DNA of 61,137 nucleotides from NCBI GenBank assembly GCA_002224055.1, contig AZLU01000009.1, positions 223,782 through 284,918 on the forward strand. The letters run 5' to 3'. Position numbers and translations under genes: made by a program. Source of the stretch: Pezizomycotina sp. ARF18. Its lineage: Eukaryota; Ascomycota. Below are positions 36,580 to 46,828 of this stretch, one piece after another. The notes below the pieces were generated by a model. The model was not told the origin of the DNA and searched no databases. It was given only the letters and a program-made list of their open reading frames with translations. Every line of letters starts with the position of its first letter. Position 1 is the first letter of the stretch.

Positions 36580-39500
36580 ATGATCAGTTTCTCGACCAAG
36601 AAGAACGAGACGCAGACCGGAACTACTATTCTTTTTCACTTCAACTGCAGCTCCAGGTGGTGGAGGCAACAGAATCACTACATTATCGCTGGTTACTACT
36701 AACCAATAAATAACACTCAAAGGAAAGTAACATTTTAAACGGATTTTTTTTTTTTTTTTTTTTTTAGGTATTTAGGACCGATGGACGGATACGATGACGC
36801 CCGTTTGTTCGGGTTCGACAGCGATACCTTGCGCGCCGCGTCCGTACGCGATCCCACGCCGCCTCCAGCGTACGAAGACGTCTGCGGGGATCGGGCGAAC
36901 GTGTTTGCGCGGCGAGGATACGTAAAGGTGAGGATTTTTTTTTTCACTTTTCTGTTTTTGTTTTCTTTTATCGTCACGATTTTTCTTTTTTATCGATATT
37001 TTTTTTTTTTTTCGGACGAGAAAAAAAAAGAGGGATACATTTAAAATTACAGTTGAAAAATTTTCACTTTTTTGTGCGAATTCGTCGTCCAATCGTTTTT
37101 GCAGTTTCAGGTATACAGGAAAGAAAGGAAGAATAGGAGAAGCACTTGGAGGAGGGGCGACATAACAAAGGACAATCGTATTGTCGACGAGAGGGATTGG
37201 AGGGGGAAGTGTGTTTTGCAGGCGCAAGGCCAAAGAAGGCTGTCTGGTCTGAAGAATAACGAGAGAAAAAGGAGCCTCCCTACTTTACTTTTCGCTCTAT
37301 CCCTTTCGGTAAAAATTGCAGAATTTCGAGAAGGGTGTCATTAAAAAACACACAGAGGCACCCCTTCGGAAAAGGACCGGAGGGGCATTCATGGAGTACT
37401 TTGAAGGAATGTTGATCGTGAAGAAAGAAAGGAACTTTTCTAACTCCCCTATTCTACTGCTTATTTTCAACAGGAATTCGACTCGTATATTCACAGTATC
37501 ATCGAGGCCTTTTCGTCGATTGTACCTCCTGCTTACGGCGCAGGCGAGGGGGAGAAAACACGATAACAACGGTAATGATCCTTACTGCAATTCCCTCTCA
37601 TTCGACTCCGACGAAAATGAAACCGCTACCGCTACCCGCAACAACAACAACCACAACAACAATAATACTGCCAAAAGTACACGGAGGTGTAGCGTGACCG
37701 ATTTTCAGCAGCAACAGAACAAGCAGGAGGAGGAGAAAAGGAGTCGCAGCAGCAGCAGCATCCCACCTTCGAATTCCAATGCATTGTTCGTTATTCGACT
37801 GGCGGCCAATGGGACCTTTGTTCTTCTTCTCCTTCTGATACTTCCTCTTGTTCTTGTTCTTGTTCTACTTTCTCAAAACCGTCTTCTTCTTCCCTTTCTT
37901 TGTTTCTACTTGTTCTTCTTGCTCTCCTTCGCCTCCCCGTCTTACTATTCCGTGGTTGACAAGTGAGTATTTATTATTATTATTATTCTATTTTATATTT
38001 ATTTATCCTTTTTTGGCTATTTGATTATTTTTATTTAATTTTAAATTTTGTGGTCCACTGCCCACTGCCCACTGCCCACTCCCTTTTTAAATAAACGCTC
38101 ATCACATCCTATATTGTTGACCCACTATTTACCCGGAATACCCTGCTTTCCTTCACGATAATTTATTTGTATTTTTTTTTTTTTTTTTATTTATTTATTT
38201 AACCACACCACACACACGACTAACAAAGTTACTTACCCTCCAAATAAAAAATAGAACCCAAGCCTCGCCGTCCCTCCTACCACCATTTCCTCAACCAAAA
38301 CAAAAGAATACCTCTACCTCTCGCTTCCCACGACCGGTACAAGTACCATCGACAGACGATAAGACAGAACCAGACGATAGTCACACGATACCCACGAACT
38401 TACCACTATTATTACGAAGTAACGAAACAATACCCGAAGCAAGAAAATAATACCCACCAGTACCTCCTACTCGAGAAGTTATTCGCGCTAAACGGGCCAC
38501 GCGTCGACCTCGGTGGAACACAGGACGTGGGGATCCGAGAACACAAGAAGGGGAAGAAGAAAGGGGGTGCGAATAACAATAACAATAACAATAACAGCAA
38601 CGGCAACAATAACAAGAGCACTGCAGGCGGAGGCTCTAGCGGCAACGGCAACGACTCGAACCCGGGAACACCAGTCGATGGGCCCGGAGGCAACGGCGGC
38701 GGAGACGATAACGGCGACGACGACAAAGACAAGGACAAGAAGAAGAAAAAGGACGACGACAAGGCCGAAGCCGAACGCCTGAAAAGGAAGAAGAGGAGCG
38801 CTTAGAAGCCGAACGCAAAGAGCAAGAGGAACAGGAAGAGCGAGACCGTAAGAGGCGACGGGAGGAAGAGGAGCGTAAAAAGAAAGAGGAAGGTGACAAG
38901 AAAAAAGAAGAGGAAGACAAAAAGGCGGCCGCCGCGGCAAAGGCTGCTGCTGCCGAAGCCGACAAGAAGAAAGAAGAAGAAGAAGACAACAGCATGAGCC
39001 AATGGGGCGTCGACAATGGCCCCAGTTGGGGCTTCGGGAACGGTGGCGGAGGAGCGGGGTTCGGTTCCAAAACCGGCGGTGGTGCCGCCGGAAACAAGAA
39101 GATGACAGTTGGCCAGAAGCGCGAACTCGAACGTGCCGAGCAGAGGAAAAAGAAATGGAGGAAGCCAACCGTCGGAAGAAGGAGCAGGAGGAAGCGACAA
39201 CGCAGCGGTTATTCGAGCGGAAACAGCAGCAGGAACGCCTCAAGCGCGAGGAAGAGGAGAAGCGCAAGTCGGCTGTCAACCCGAACGCATTCCGGGAACA
39301 CGGTAACAACAATACCAACGGCGGAGCGGGATTTACCTTCGGTGCTCCTAGGCCAACACCCGCACCGGCCCCGGTACCGGAACCCAAGAAGGAGGAAACC
39401 AAGTCCGGCGGCGGCTTCTGGGGCATGTGGGGTGTTGCTAAGAAGGTAGTCCAGGACCTCGGCGTAGAACAGGAGCAGCAGCCGAACGCCAGCTATCACC

Positions 39501-42500
39501 AAAAGCACGAAGACGCCGTATCCAGCGTTTCGAACGACAACGAAGGTGGCAGCACCGTCGGCTGGTTCGGCAGGCGGAGCAGCAGTAGTTCCAAGCCCCG
39601 TCCCGTAAGCCTGCAGCCGATCGCGGCGGAAAAGCCCGCCGAACCCCATCCCCCTCCGTAACCGCTATGCCCGTTATATCGGCGACGCCGAAGTCGCCAG
39701 CTGAGGAAGGCTTCAACATCAAACCTACTAGGAAGGGAGGAAAGGTGACACCCGCTGAAAAGCCCGCCGCGCCTGTCGACGAAGACAATGACCCCTGCGT
39801 CCCGGAATTCGTCAAGAAATCCCGCGCGCTACGGAAGACGACGACGAAGGTGGCGCCGACGCTACCGGAGGAACCGAACACTTCTAAGCCTAAGCCTAGA
39901 GCAGATCTTGACCTTGATCTTGACCTTGATAACCTCGACCTCACGGGGGCCGAGATCGATGAGCTTCTCGACGATCCAGTCGCTTCGAAGCCGAAGAGGA
40001 GCCGAAGAAGGCTGCTCCCGCTCCCGCTTCGAAACCGCTCGCTTCGCAGAACGCATGGGTTCAGCTACGGCAGTCAGAAGATCCGGCAAAACCTACGAGT
40101 CCTACTGCAGCGAAGAATATGACCAAACGGGAGCGCGAAAGGCTTCAGAAGGAAGATGAGGGGAAAAAACGGCGGGAAGAGGAAGAAGAGAAGAAGCGGC
40201 TTAAAGAAGAGCGGGAGAAGAAACGCAAAGAAGAAGAGGAGAAGAAACGTAAGGAGGAAGAGGAGAAGAAACGTAAGGAGGAAGAAGAGAGGAAAGCTAA
40301 GGAAGAGGAAGAACGTAAACGTAAGGAAGAGGAAAGAAAAGCCAAAGAAGAGGGAGAACGCAAGCGTAAAGCTGAAGAGGAGCGTATACGGAAAGAGGAA
40401 GAAGAGAAGAAGAGATTAGAAGAGGAAGAAAAGAAGCGGAAGGAAGAGGAGAGGAAGAAGCGTGAAGAGGAGCGGAAAAAACGCGAAGAGGAGAAGAAAA
40501 AGAGAGAGGAAGAGGCGCGTACGAAGAAAGAGGAAGAGGATAAGAAGCAGAAGGAGGAGGTGGAGAGGAAGAGACGCGAGCTAGCGGAGAAGCGAGCCGA
40601 AGCGGAGAGGAAGAGGAAGGAGGCGGATGAGAAGAAGGCCGAGGAGGCTAAGAAAAGAAAGAGGCCGAAGACGCCAAAAAGAAGAAGACCTCGAGGAAGC
40701 TAAAAAGAAGAGGGAGGCCGAAGAAGCGCGGAAGAAGAAAGAGCTTGAAGACGCAAAGAAGAAAAAGGAGCTTGAAGATGCTAAGAAGAAAAAAGAGCTG
40801 GACGATGCCAAAAGAAGAAAGAAGCTGAGGATAACAAGAAAAAAGAGCTTGAAGAGGCGAAGAAGAAGAAAGAGGCGGACGACAAGAGGAAGAAGGAGCT
40901 AGAGGAGAAGAAGCAGAGGGAGGCCGAGCTGCAAGAGAAACAACGTCTCGAGGAAGAGGAGTTCAAACGGAAGACTGCTGCTATCAAGCAGAAGAAGAAA
41001 ACAATCGATACCGTGGCAGCGGCAGCAGCAGCTACTACGGTCGCTGCAGTGGCAGTCAACAGTGCCAGGTCGTTTAAGAAGGATGACCCTGCGGAGATCT
41101 CTCCCTTGCCAACCCCCACAGACAAGAATACCGCTCGGAGCGGGATCTGGTCGTTTTGGGGAGGCTCAAAGGTATGTGTTTTTTTAGTTTCATTTTCTAC
41201 TGCTAAGCTGGTAAAATCCCCGGACCAGTCTTAGCATTCCACATCTTCAATCCCTCTACCTGCCCCATCATCTTCATCTCCATACCCGCCACGACTTCTA
41301 CTCTCTGCAACCCAATAATTCCTCTTATCTACATGTGGTTATTTCTGTTTCACCGTCTGAATTACTTAAACCCTTCTTTTAATGTGTTATTTTTCCCACC
41401 CTCCCTTTTATTTTTGCTCTGAATCGCTATGTAAAAAAAAATAATCACTATTCCTCATTCTCCCTTTCTCTGTTTTCTGCATCCTGCGCTGCACAGGCAC
41501 GAATCCGTGGTCGTTTCTGTATCACTGCAAGAGCTCGGTGCCTTTTTTTCGCTAGCACCGCTGCCAGTTTACCGCTATGTACTAGCGCTCCCCCCCCCCC
41601 CCCCCTTTTTTTTTTTTTTTCGCTGCACTGCTGCACTGCTGCGTTTTCACTTTTATCTCCCTATTTCCGAATTTTACTTATCTCTCACACCGATTCTTTC
41701 CACCCCCTTGGTCTCCCGTTCTCGCGAGTCCTGCATTCCCACGTATGCCATCCCATTTTTTATTTTCTCCCGTCTCAAGACAGCGAAAAGAAAGAGCTCA
41801 GAGTTGAAGGGGACTCTATCCCTAGCTGAGGAATATTACCCGAAAATGCCCCGAAAATAGAATCACCTGCTCTTGGGGCTGGGGTGATATTTTGATGAGG
41901 GAATGGCACGCAATGAGTCACATGACATCCTGCCACTTTTTCTTCTTTGGAAAGGGGGATGACTAATACGGGTGACACGCACTCCACTATTTTTTTTTGG
42001 CGCTGTTCTATTTCGTTTCCCCCTTCTCCTATTTTGTACCTTTTTTTTTTTTTGCTTTTCTTTCGTGCATATTGACGCTACCACGCAACCATTACGTTTT
42101 TTCCCGTAATAAAATTTCCCTCAAAGCTATCCCATTTTCGCTCTTTTTTTTCTCTCTCTTTCTCTTTCTCTCTCTTTCTTTCTTTCTCTCTTTCTTTCTT
42201 TCTCCTTCTCTTTATTCTCTCTCACTGCAATTTCATCAATTACTCTATCAAATTTATTATTCATCTCATCCATTGTTCCTCATCTCGCAATTAAACAATT
42301 ACATTTTATTTCTTCGTCCTCCTTTTCCCTTATTAATCTCACTCTTTACGAAAAAAATCAATATAGGAAGAAACATCCGCAACCTCCGATGACAACAATC
42401 CCGCACCGCCGTCACCGAAAGCACAGTCAAGAGCGAGAGGACTAGGGCTAGCGATCGACAGCAGCGCGAGTCCCGGATTATCAACGGACGAACCCGCTAT

Positions 42501-45366
42501 CCGTAAGAACACCGTCAAGAACGTCTACGCTACAGCAGACGGAGGTCCTAGATTATCGAGGTACGGGAACAAGGATATAGGAGGAGCAGCAAAAGTTTCG
42601 GAGAAGTCTCCGACGTCGCCACCATTGTCGCCTTCTGCTGGAGCTGATCCTTTCGCGTTCTTCGGAGCGCGGAGGAGGGGTGGTGGTCCGGATGATAAGA
42701 AGTATGGTCTGATATCTTTATTTGATGTTTTTTTGTGGGGTAATATCGAAAGGTGGTTGTTAACGATTAAACTTTTTTTTTTTTTTTTGTTGTTGCAGGG
42801 AACCACCTTCACCAACCAGATCGAAGGGAAGCGAACGTCCCAATCACCACCGAAAAAGAAAGACGCGGAAGCCGCTGCCGATAAACCAAAGATGAAATCC
42901 TCACCTGCTACCGCTAAAAAAGCAGCCGCGTCCGATAAAAAACCCGCGGTACGAAATCCGCCGATAAAAACCAGCTGAGAAAGCAGCAGAGCCATCCGGC
43001 GGCGGAGGATGGGGGCTCTTCGGCGGTGGAGCGGCAGTACCAACTAAAAAGCCGCCCCCGCAGCCAAGAAGAGCCCTCGCCTGATCCGAAGGCGGGAGAC
43101 GACGCCGTAGCCAAGAAGAAAGTTAGACGGATATCCGTAGCTGCTACCGGTTCACCGATGCCGAAAGCGAAGGAACCGAAATCGCCGACTAAGGAAGGTG
43201 CCGCGCCGCCCGTCCGGAAGCTCGAGAGGCGGAACACGGGAGGCGGCCTTTTGGGCTTTTTGGCGCCCGCTCCGCGCCGCCGAAGATGGTGAGGAGTAAA
43301 TCTGCGACTGCGGCGCCCACGACGAAGAAGAGCGAGGAGGAGAAGAAGAAGGAGGTGGATAAAGACGATGAGAAGAAGAGTGAAGAGGGTGGTGATGCTG
43401 CGCCGAAGGAGGAAGGCGCTGCGGCTGCGGAAGGCGGTGAGGGTGGCGAGGGATCTAATAAGCCTAAAGCTAAGAAGTCGGCGAAGGAGGCGCTAGCTGA
43501 AGCCAAAGCCCAGCGCGAGAAGCAGCGGGAAAAAGCGCGGTTGCAGATGATAGAAGCCGAGAAGCAGCGGAGAAAAGCGAAAGAAGCCAAAGAGAAAGCT
43601 AAGCGGGAAGCTCGCGAGGCCGAAGAAGCTAAACGCGCTGAGATACTGCAGAAGGCTAAAGAGAAGCGGAAGGCGGAAAAAGAAGCGAAGCGCAAAGCCG
43701 CTGAAGCCGAAGCTGAAGACAACGGAGGCGAGGGTGCAGTTACACCCACTGGAGGCGAAGAAGGTGCTGAAGGTGATAAATCAAAGCATACCTTAAGACC
43801 CCGGCGGCGGTATGGACATTGGGCAGTTCCGCGTTCCTGACACTCACTACCAGGTGCGAAATTCGAGTCGAATTCCGATTCTAGTAAGCACAAGCACCGC
43901 TCGAAGTCCGGTAAGGTTTCTTCCAAAGAGCATAAATCTTCCTCGAAGGAGAAATCCAGCAAATCCAAGTCCTCGAGATCTCCGGAGGAGAAGGAGAAGC
44001 GCAAGTCGAAGGCTGCCAAGGAGCCGGAGGCTGATGCTGTTCCTGAGTCTCCTACTGAGGAAGCTGCCCCGGCGCCCACCGAAGGTGAGGAAGCAGCACC
44101 GGCGGCTGAAGCTGCCGAAGGGGAGGAGAAGGCTGAGAAGGAGGTATTAGCTTTCGACGTCCCGTCTAACGAAGACGAGGCTTCCAGCGCGCCTCCGTCG
44201 CCTACGAAAGCCGAGGGTGACGATAAACCCGAAGGTGAGGAGAAACCTGAAGCCGGCGCCACCGGCGAAGAAAACGACGACGTCGATCCCCTACTCGACG
44301 AAGTCCGCCCTTCGAAGAAAGCCCTCGAGCGCCGCGGTACTAAAGCCGAGCGCCTCCTCGGCGAGAAACCGTCCAAGAGCAAGAGCAGCAGCAGCAAGTC
44401 TAAATCCCGCTCCGCCGAAAAGGAAAAAAAAGGAGAAAGAAGATAAAGAACACAAGAAATCCACGCGGCATATGAGCGCGAAGGAGCGGGAGGCGTACTT
44501 TAAAGAACGCGAAGCGCAATTACTCGCCGCGCGAGAAGCTAAATTAGCGGAGAAGGCACGCAAGAAGCAGGAGAAGGCGGATAAAGAAGCCGCTATCCAA
44601 GTTGCTAAAGCCGAAGAGGAGCGCCGCCGCGAAAAGAGCGTGCTGAAGCCACGCGCGCCGCGAGGAAGAACGAGAGCGCCGCAGACAGGAGCGTAAGGAG
44701 GAGGAAGCACGCTTGGCGGAAGCGCGCGAAGCTGAGCTAGCTGAATCCGACAAGCTGCGTAGCATACACATGGAAGCCGAGCGCGAAGAAGCCGAGAAGC
44801 GCGAGACGGAATTCCGCGAGGCCGCTGCGGAATACGACGCTTCCATCGGGAAATCCATCGGATCGTCCGCACGCTCCCGTCGCGGGTCCGATATTAAAGA
44901 AAAGGGAATAACGAAGGAAGAAAAGAAGCACGGCTTAAAGAAGCACGCCGCGCCGCACGCCGGGAGGAAAACGAGCTGCTGCTGCGGCCGCACTAAACGG
45001 CGATGATATTAAAAATCCCGCCGGAAGAGTAAATCCGAACAGCGAGAGAAAAACACCGCAGGGAGCGTTCCGATGACGAGAAGCACCGTTCGCGGGAGGT
45101 AGTTCGAGGGTAGCGACAGGAATTATATTCTGTCTAAAGAGGAGGAGGAGCAAGTACGCCGCGAAGCACGACGGGCTGCGCGACGCGAAGCGAAGGAGAT
45201 GCGCGGGAAGAGGGGTGAGGAGTCAGATTCTGAGAGCTACGAGCACAAGCGGGAGCGGAAGAGGGCTTCGAGGCAGGTTAGCGGGTACGGCGCTTATGAC
45301 GACGAGGAGAAGACGCCCAAGGCGGCCGTGCAGAAGGCTTCGACGTGGTTGAAGAAGCTATTCTAG
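36580..45366 (+). CDS. Giant Lys/Glu-rich coiled-coil protein with repeated Gly-aromatic motifs (multi-exon, frame-disrupted)
   Basis: A multi-exon gene encoding well over 2,000 residues. Candidate start is the ATG at 36580 (MISFSTKKNETQTG). An exon at about 36768-36927 reads MDGYDDARLFGFDSD ... PTPPPAYEDV. Another at 37474-37962 begins EFDSYIHSIIEAFSSIVPPAYG and becomes Asn/Gln/Ser-rich. The junction 37962/38255 joins in frame (PWLT-KPKPRRPSYHHF). The body (38255-41171, 42367-42701, 42799-45366) alternates Lys/Glu/Ala/Arg-rich helices (densest at 40119-41000 and 43490-43720) with disordered Ser/Pro/Lys segments (43880-44430). Gly-aromatic motifs recur: PSWGFGN, GGFWGMWGV, VGWFGR, GIWSFWGG, FAFFGA, GGWGLFGGG, GGGLLGF. 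The C-terminus ASTWLKKLF ends at the TAG at 45364-45366. Many one- or two-base shifts occur. Low complexity prevents a family call; a cytoskeletal or septal scaffold is only a guess. Two adjacent genes separated at the 1.2-kb intron cannot be excluded. Confidence 0.6.
37963..38254 (+). other. Intron in the giant gene (292 nt)
   Basis: Donor GTGAGT at 37963, branch-like GACTAAC near 38218 and acceptor ATAG at 38254. Splicing keeps the frame and splits a Lys codon (A / AA). The intron holds a CACTGCC tandem repeat (about 38056-38083) and a T18 run. Confidence 0.6.
41172..42366 (+). other. Unusually long intron in the giant gene (1,195 nt)
   Basis: Donor GTATGT follows the codons for FWGGSK, and acceptor ATATAG precedes EETSATSDDNNPAPP. 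At about 1.2 kb it is far longer than the other introns here. It contains a C16/T15 junction (41590-41620) and a C/T-rich tract at 42135-42215 of the kind that often sits upstream of fungal genes. It may therefore hide an internal promoter or mark the boundary of two genes. Confidence 0.5.
42135..42215 (+). promoter_or_regulatory. C/T microsatellite inside the long intron
   Basis: About 80 bases of CTTT/CTCT repeats on the plus strand, upstream of the EETSATSDD exon. It could be an ordinary simple repeat. If the giant locus is really two genes, it could instead be a C/T-rich promoter tract for the second. Confidence 0.45.
42702..42798 (+). other. Intron in the giant gene (97 nt)
   Basis: Donor GTATGG after the codons for GGGPDDKK, a long T-tract, and acceptor TTGCAG at 42798. 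Joining AA with G restores a Lys codon and continues with EPPSPTRSKGSERP. Confidence 0.6.
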
Positions 45367-45766
45367 TGGAAAAGCTTCTAGATAACACCCGTTGTTCCTT
45401 TTCTCACCTTTATATAAGTTTCGGTTGAAAAAAAAATTTTTTTTTTTTTCTTTTTTTTCTTTTTGAGTTGTTTTACTCTCATAGCGATGTTTTTGAATTT
45501 TTTTTCGCTAAGGACATATAAAAATTCTTACTTATTTAATAATTTTTTTCTTGGTAAGGGGATTAGGGACGGCGTTTATACATGGAACTTTTTTTCAACA
45601 TGTTTTACAGCAGGCAGCTTCCACATTTCTTCATCTTCATTTCTTTATATCACTCTTTAGGATTCGTTTTACTTTGTATGGGAGGAAGCGCTGTATTTTA
45701 ATAATTCTTTTCTTTATAACTTTCGTTGGAAGGATTTTTTCTTTTGTCAGATAGTGATAGTGGTTT

Positions 45767-45797
<31 letters not shown>

Positions 45798-46828
45798 CTC
45801 TCGATTTTGTGGATTTTGAGAAAAAAGTAAGATGTTTTTGCATACAGTTAAGTAGTTCTTTTTCCATAGCGAATTGATTTCGGTGATACATTTTTTTGAG
45901 AAGTAATCTTTTTGTATGTAACCGTTTTTGTGACATCCACGGCCTCTGGTTTGAAATCTCAAAAATTCTGCTGTTTATATTTAATCGCAAATAGAAACTA
46001 AAAAGCATTCTCTACCCCATGCACTATTTCAGTCTCGGACCCTACGGAGTAGGTTTCAAAACTACTCGAGTTCTTATAACGACTTGGGTGAGGATTTTTT
46101 TAAGACTTGGTCAACAGCATATTCTCCTTTGCAAAAGATGGACATACACTCTTTGCACCAGAATGCGAAGCTGGTTTGGGTGTCATTCTTTTTTTCTTTG
46201 AAAGGGTATGTTAAATAAGGACCCGGTTTATAGTGGTCAATATTGTAGCTCATCCTGTACAGCAGCGACTGCTGCTACTGTTCACAAAAAATAATATATA
46301 GGACTATAAAATACCTACCTAGTACTTACTTATATTACCAGCACCGTCATGTTCGAAATTCTTAGCAATTCGAATTCGAATTCGAATTCAATAAGCTTGA
46401 ACTGTATGCTTCTTAGCTACTCATTTCGCGCTCGCTCCTGTAGGCGCTAGCCACACTTACTAATAATACGAAAAATATGTGTGTGGCTTATACATGACGT
46501 TTCGATTTTAGTGTGGCTTGCAGTAAAGGGTAGTGAAAGGTGTACTTTTTGACTTTTTATTTTATCCCGCCCACCCCACCACTTCCGCCGTGTACTTCCC
46601 ACATACAAAGAGATCTATATCTCTAAGGGACACACACAACCACCACCACCCTACTCAACCCTCTCCCGATTAAATAAATAATCCCCTCCTTCCGTAGAAC
46701 GGAAATATTTCTCGTTCTCTCTTTCTCTCTTTCCTTTCTTTCCTTCTTCCCCAGTCGTTATCTTGTTCATCGTCATTGTTGTGCATTTGGTTTTTAATTC
46801 ATATTTCGTCTCATCCCACTGTACAGCC
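45367..46828. other. Intergenic between giant gene and HRD1 gene
   Basis: AT-rich spacer with a T28 run (45770-45797) and an AATTCG hexamer repeat (about 46367-46390). C/A-rich and then C/T-rich promoter-like sequence (46620-46760) leads to the HRD1 start. No gene is recognised. Confidence 0.45.

Noticed and set aside
37800-37950. Leu-rich segment resembling membrane helices in the giant gene
   Set aside because: It appears only in one frame of a T/C-rich stretch. The frame that joins properly to the next exon is Ser-rich there, so I do not call a membrane anchor.
38412-41125. Long minus-strand frames rich in Ser, Leu, Phe and Cys
   Set aside because: They are the antisense of the Lys/Glu-rich and Gly-rich repeats of the giant gene. 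Composition alone keeps them open, and there is no family resemblance.
46367-46390. AATTCG hexamer repeat as a regulatory array
   Set aside because: Only about four copies of a simple palindromic hexamer, with no support beyond a short microsatellite.
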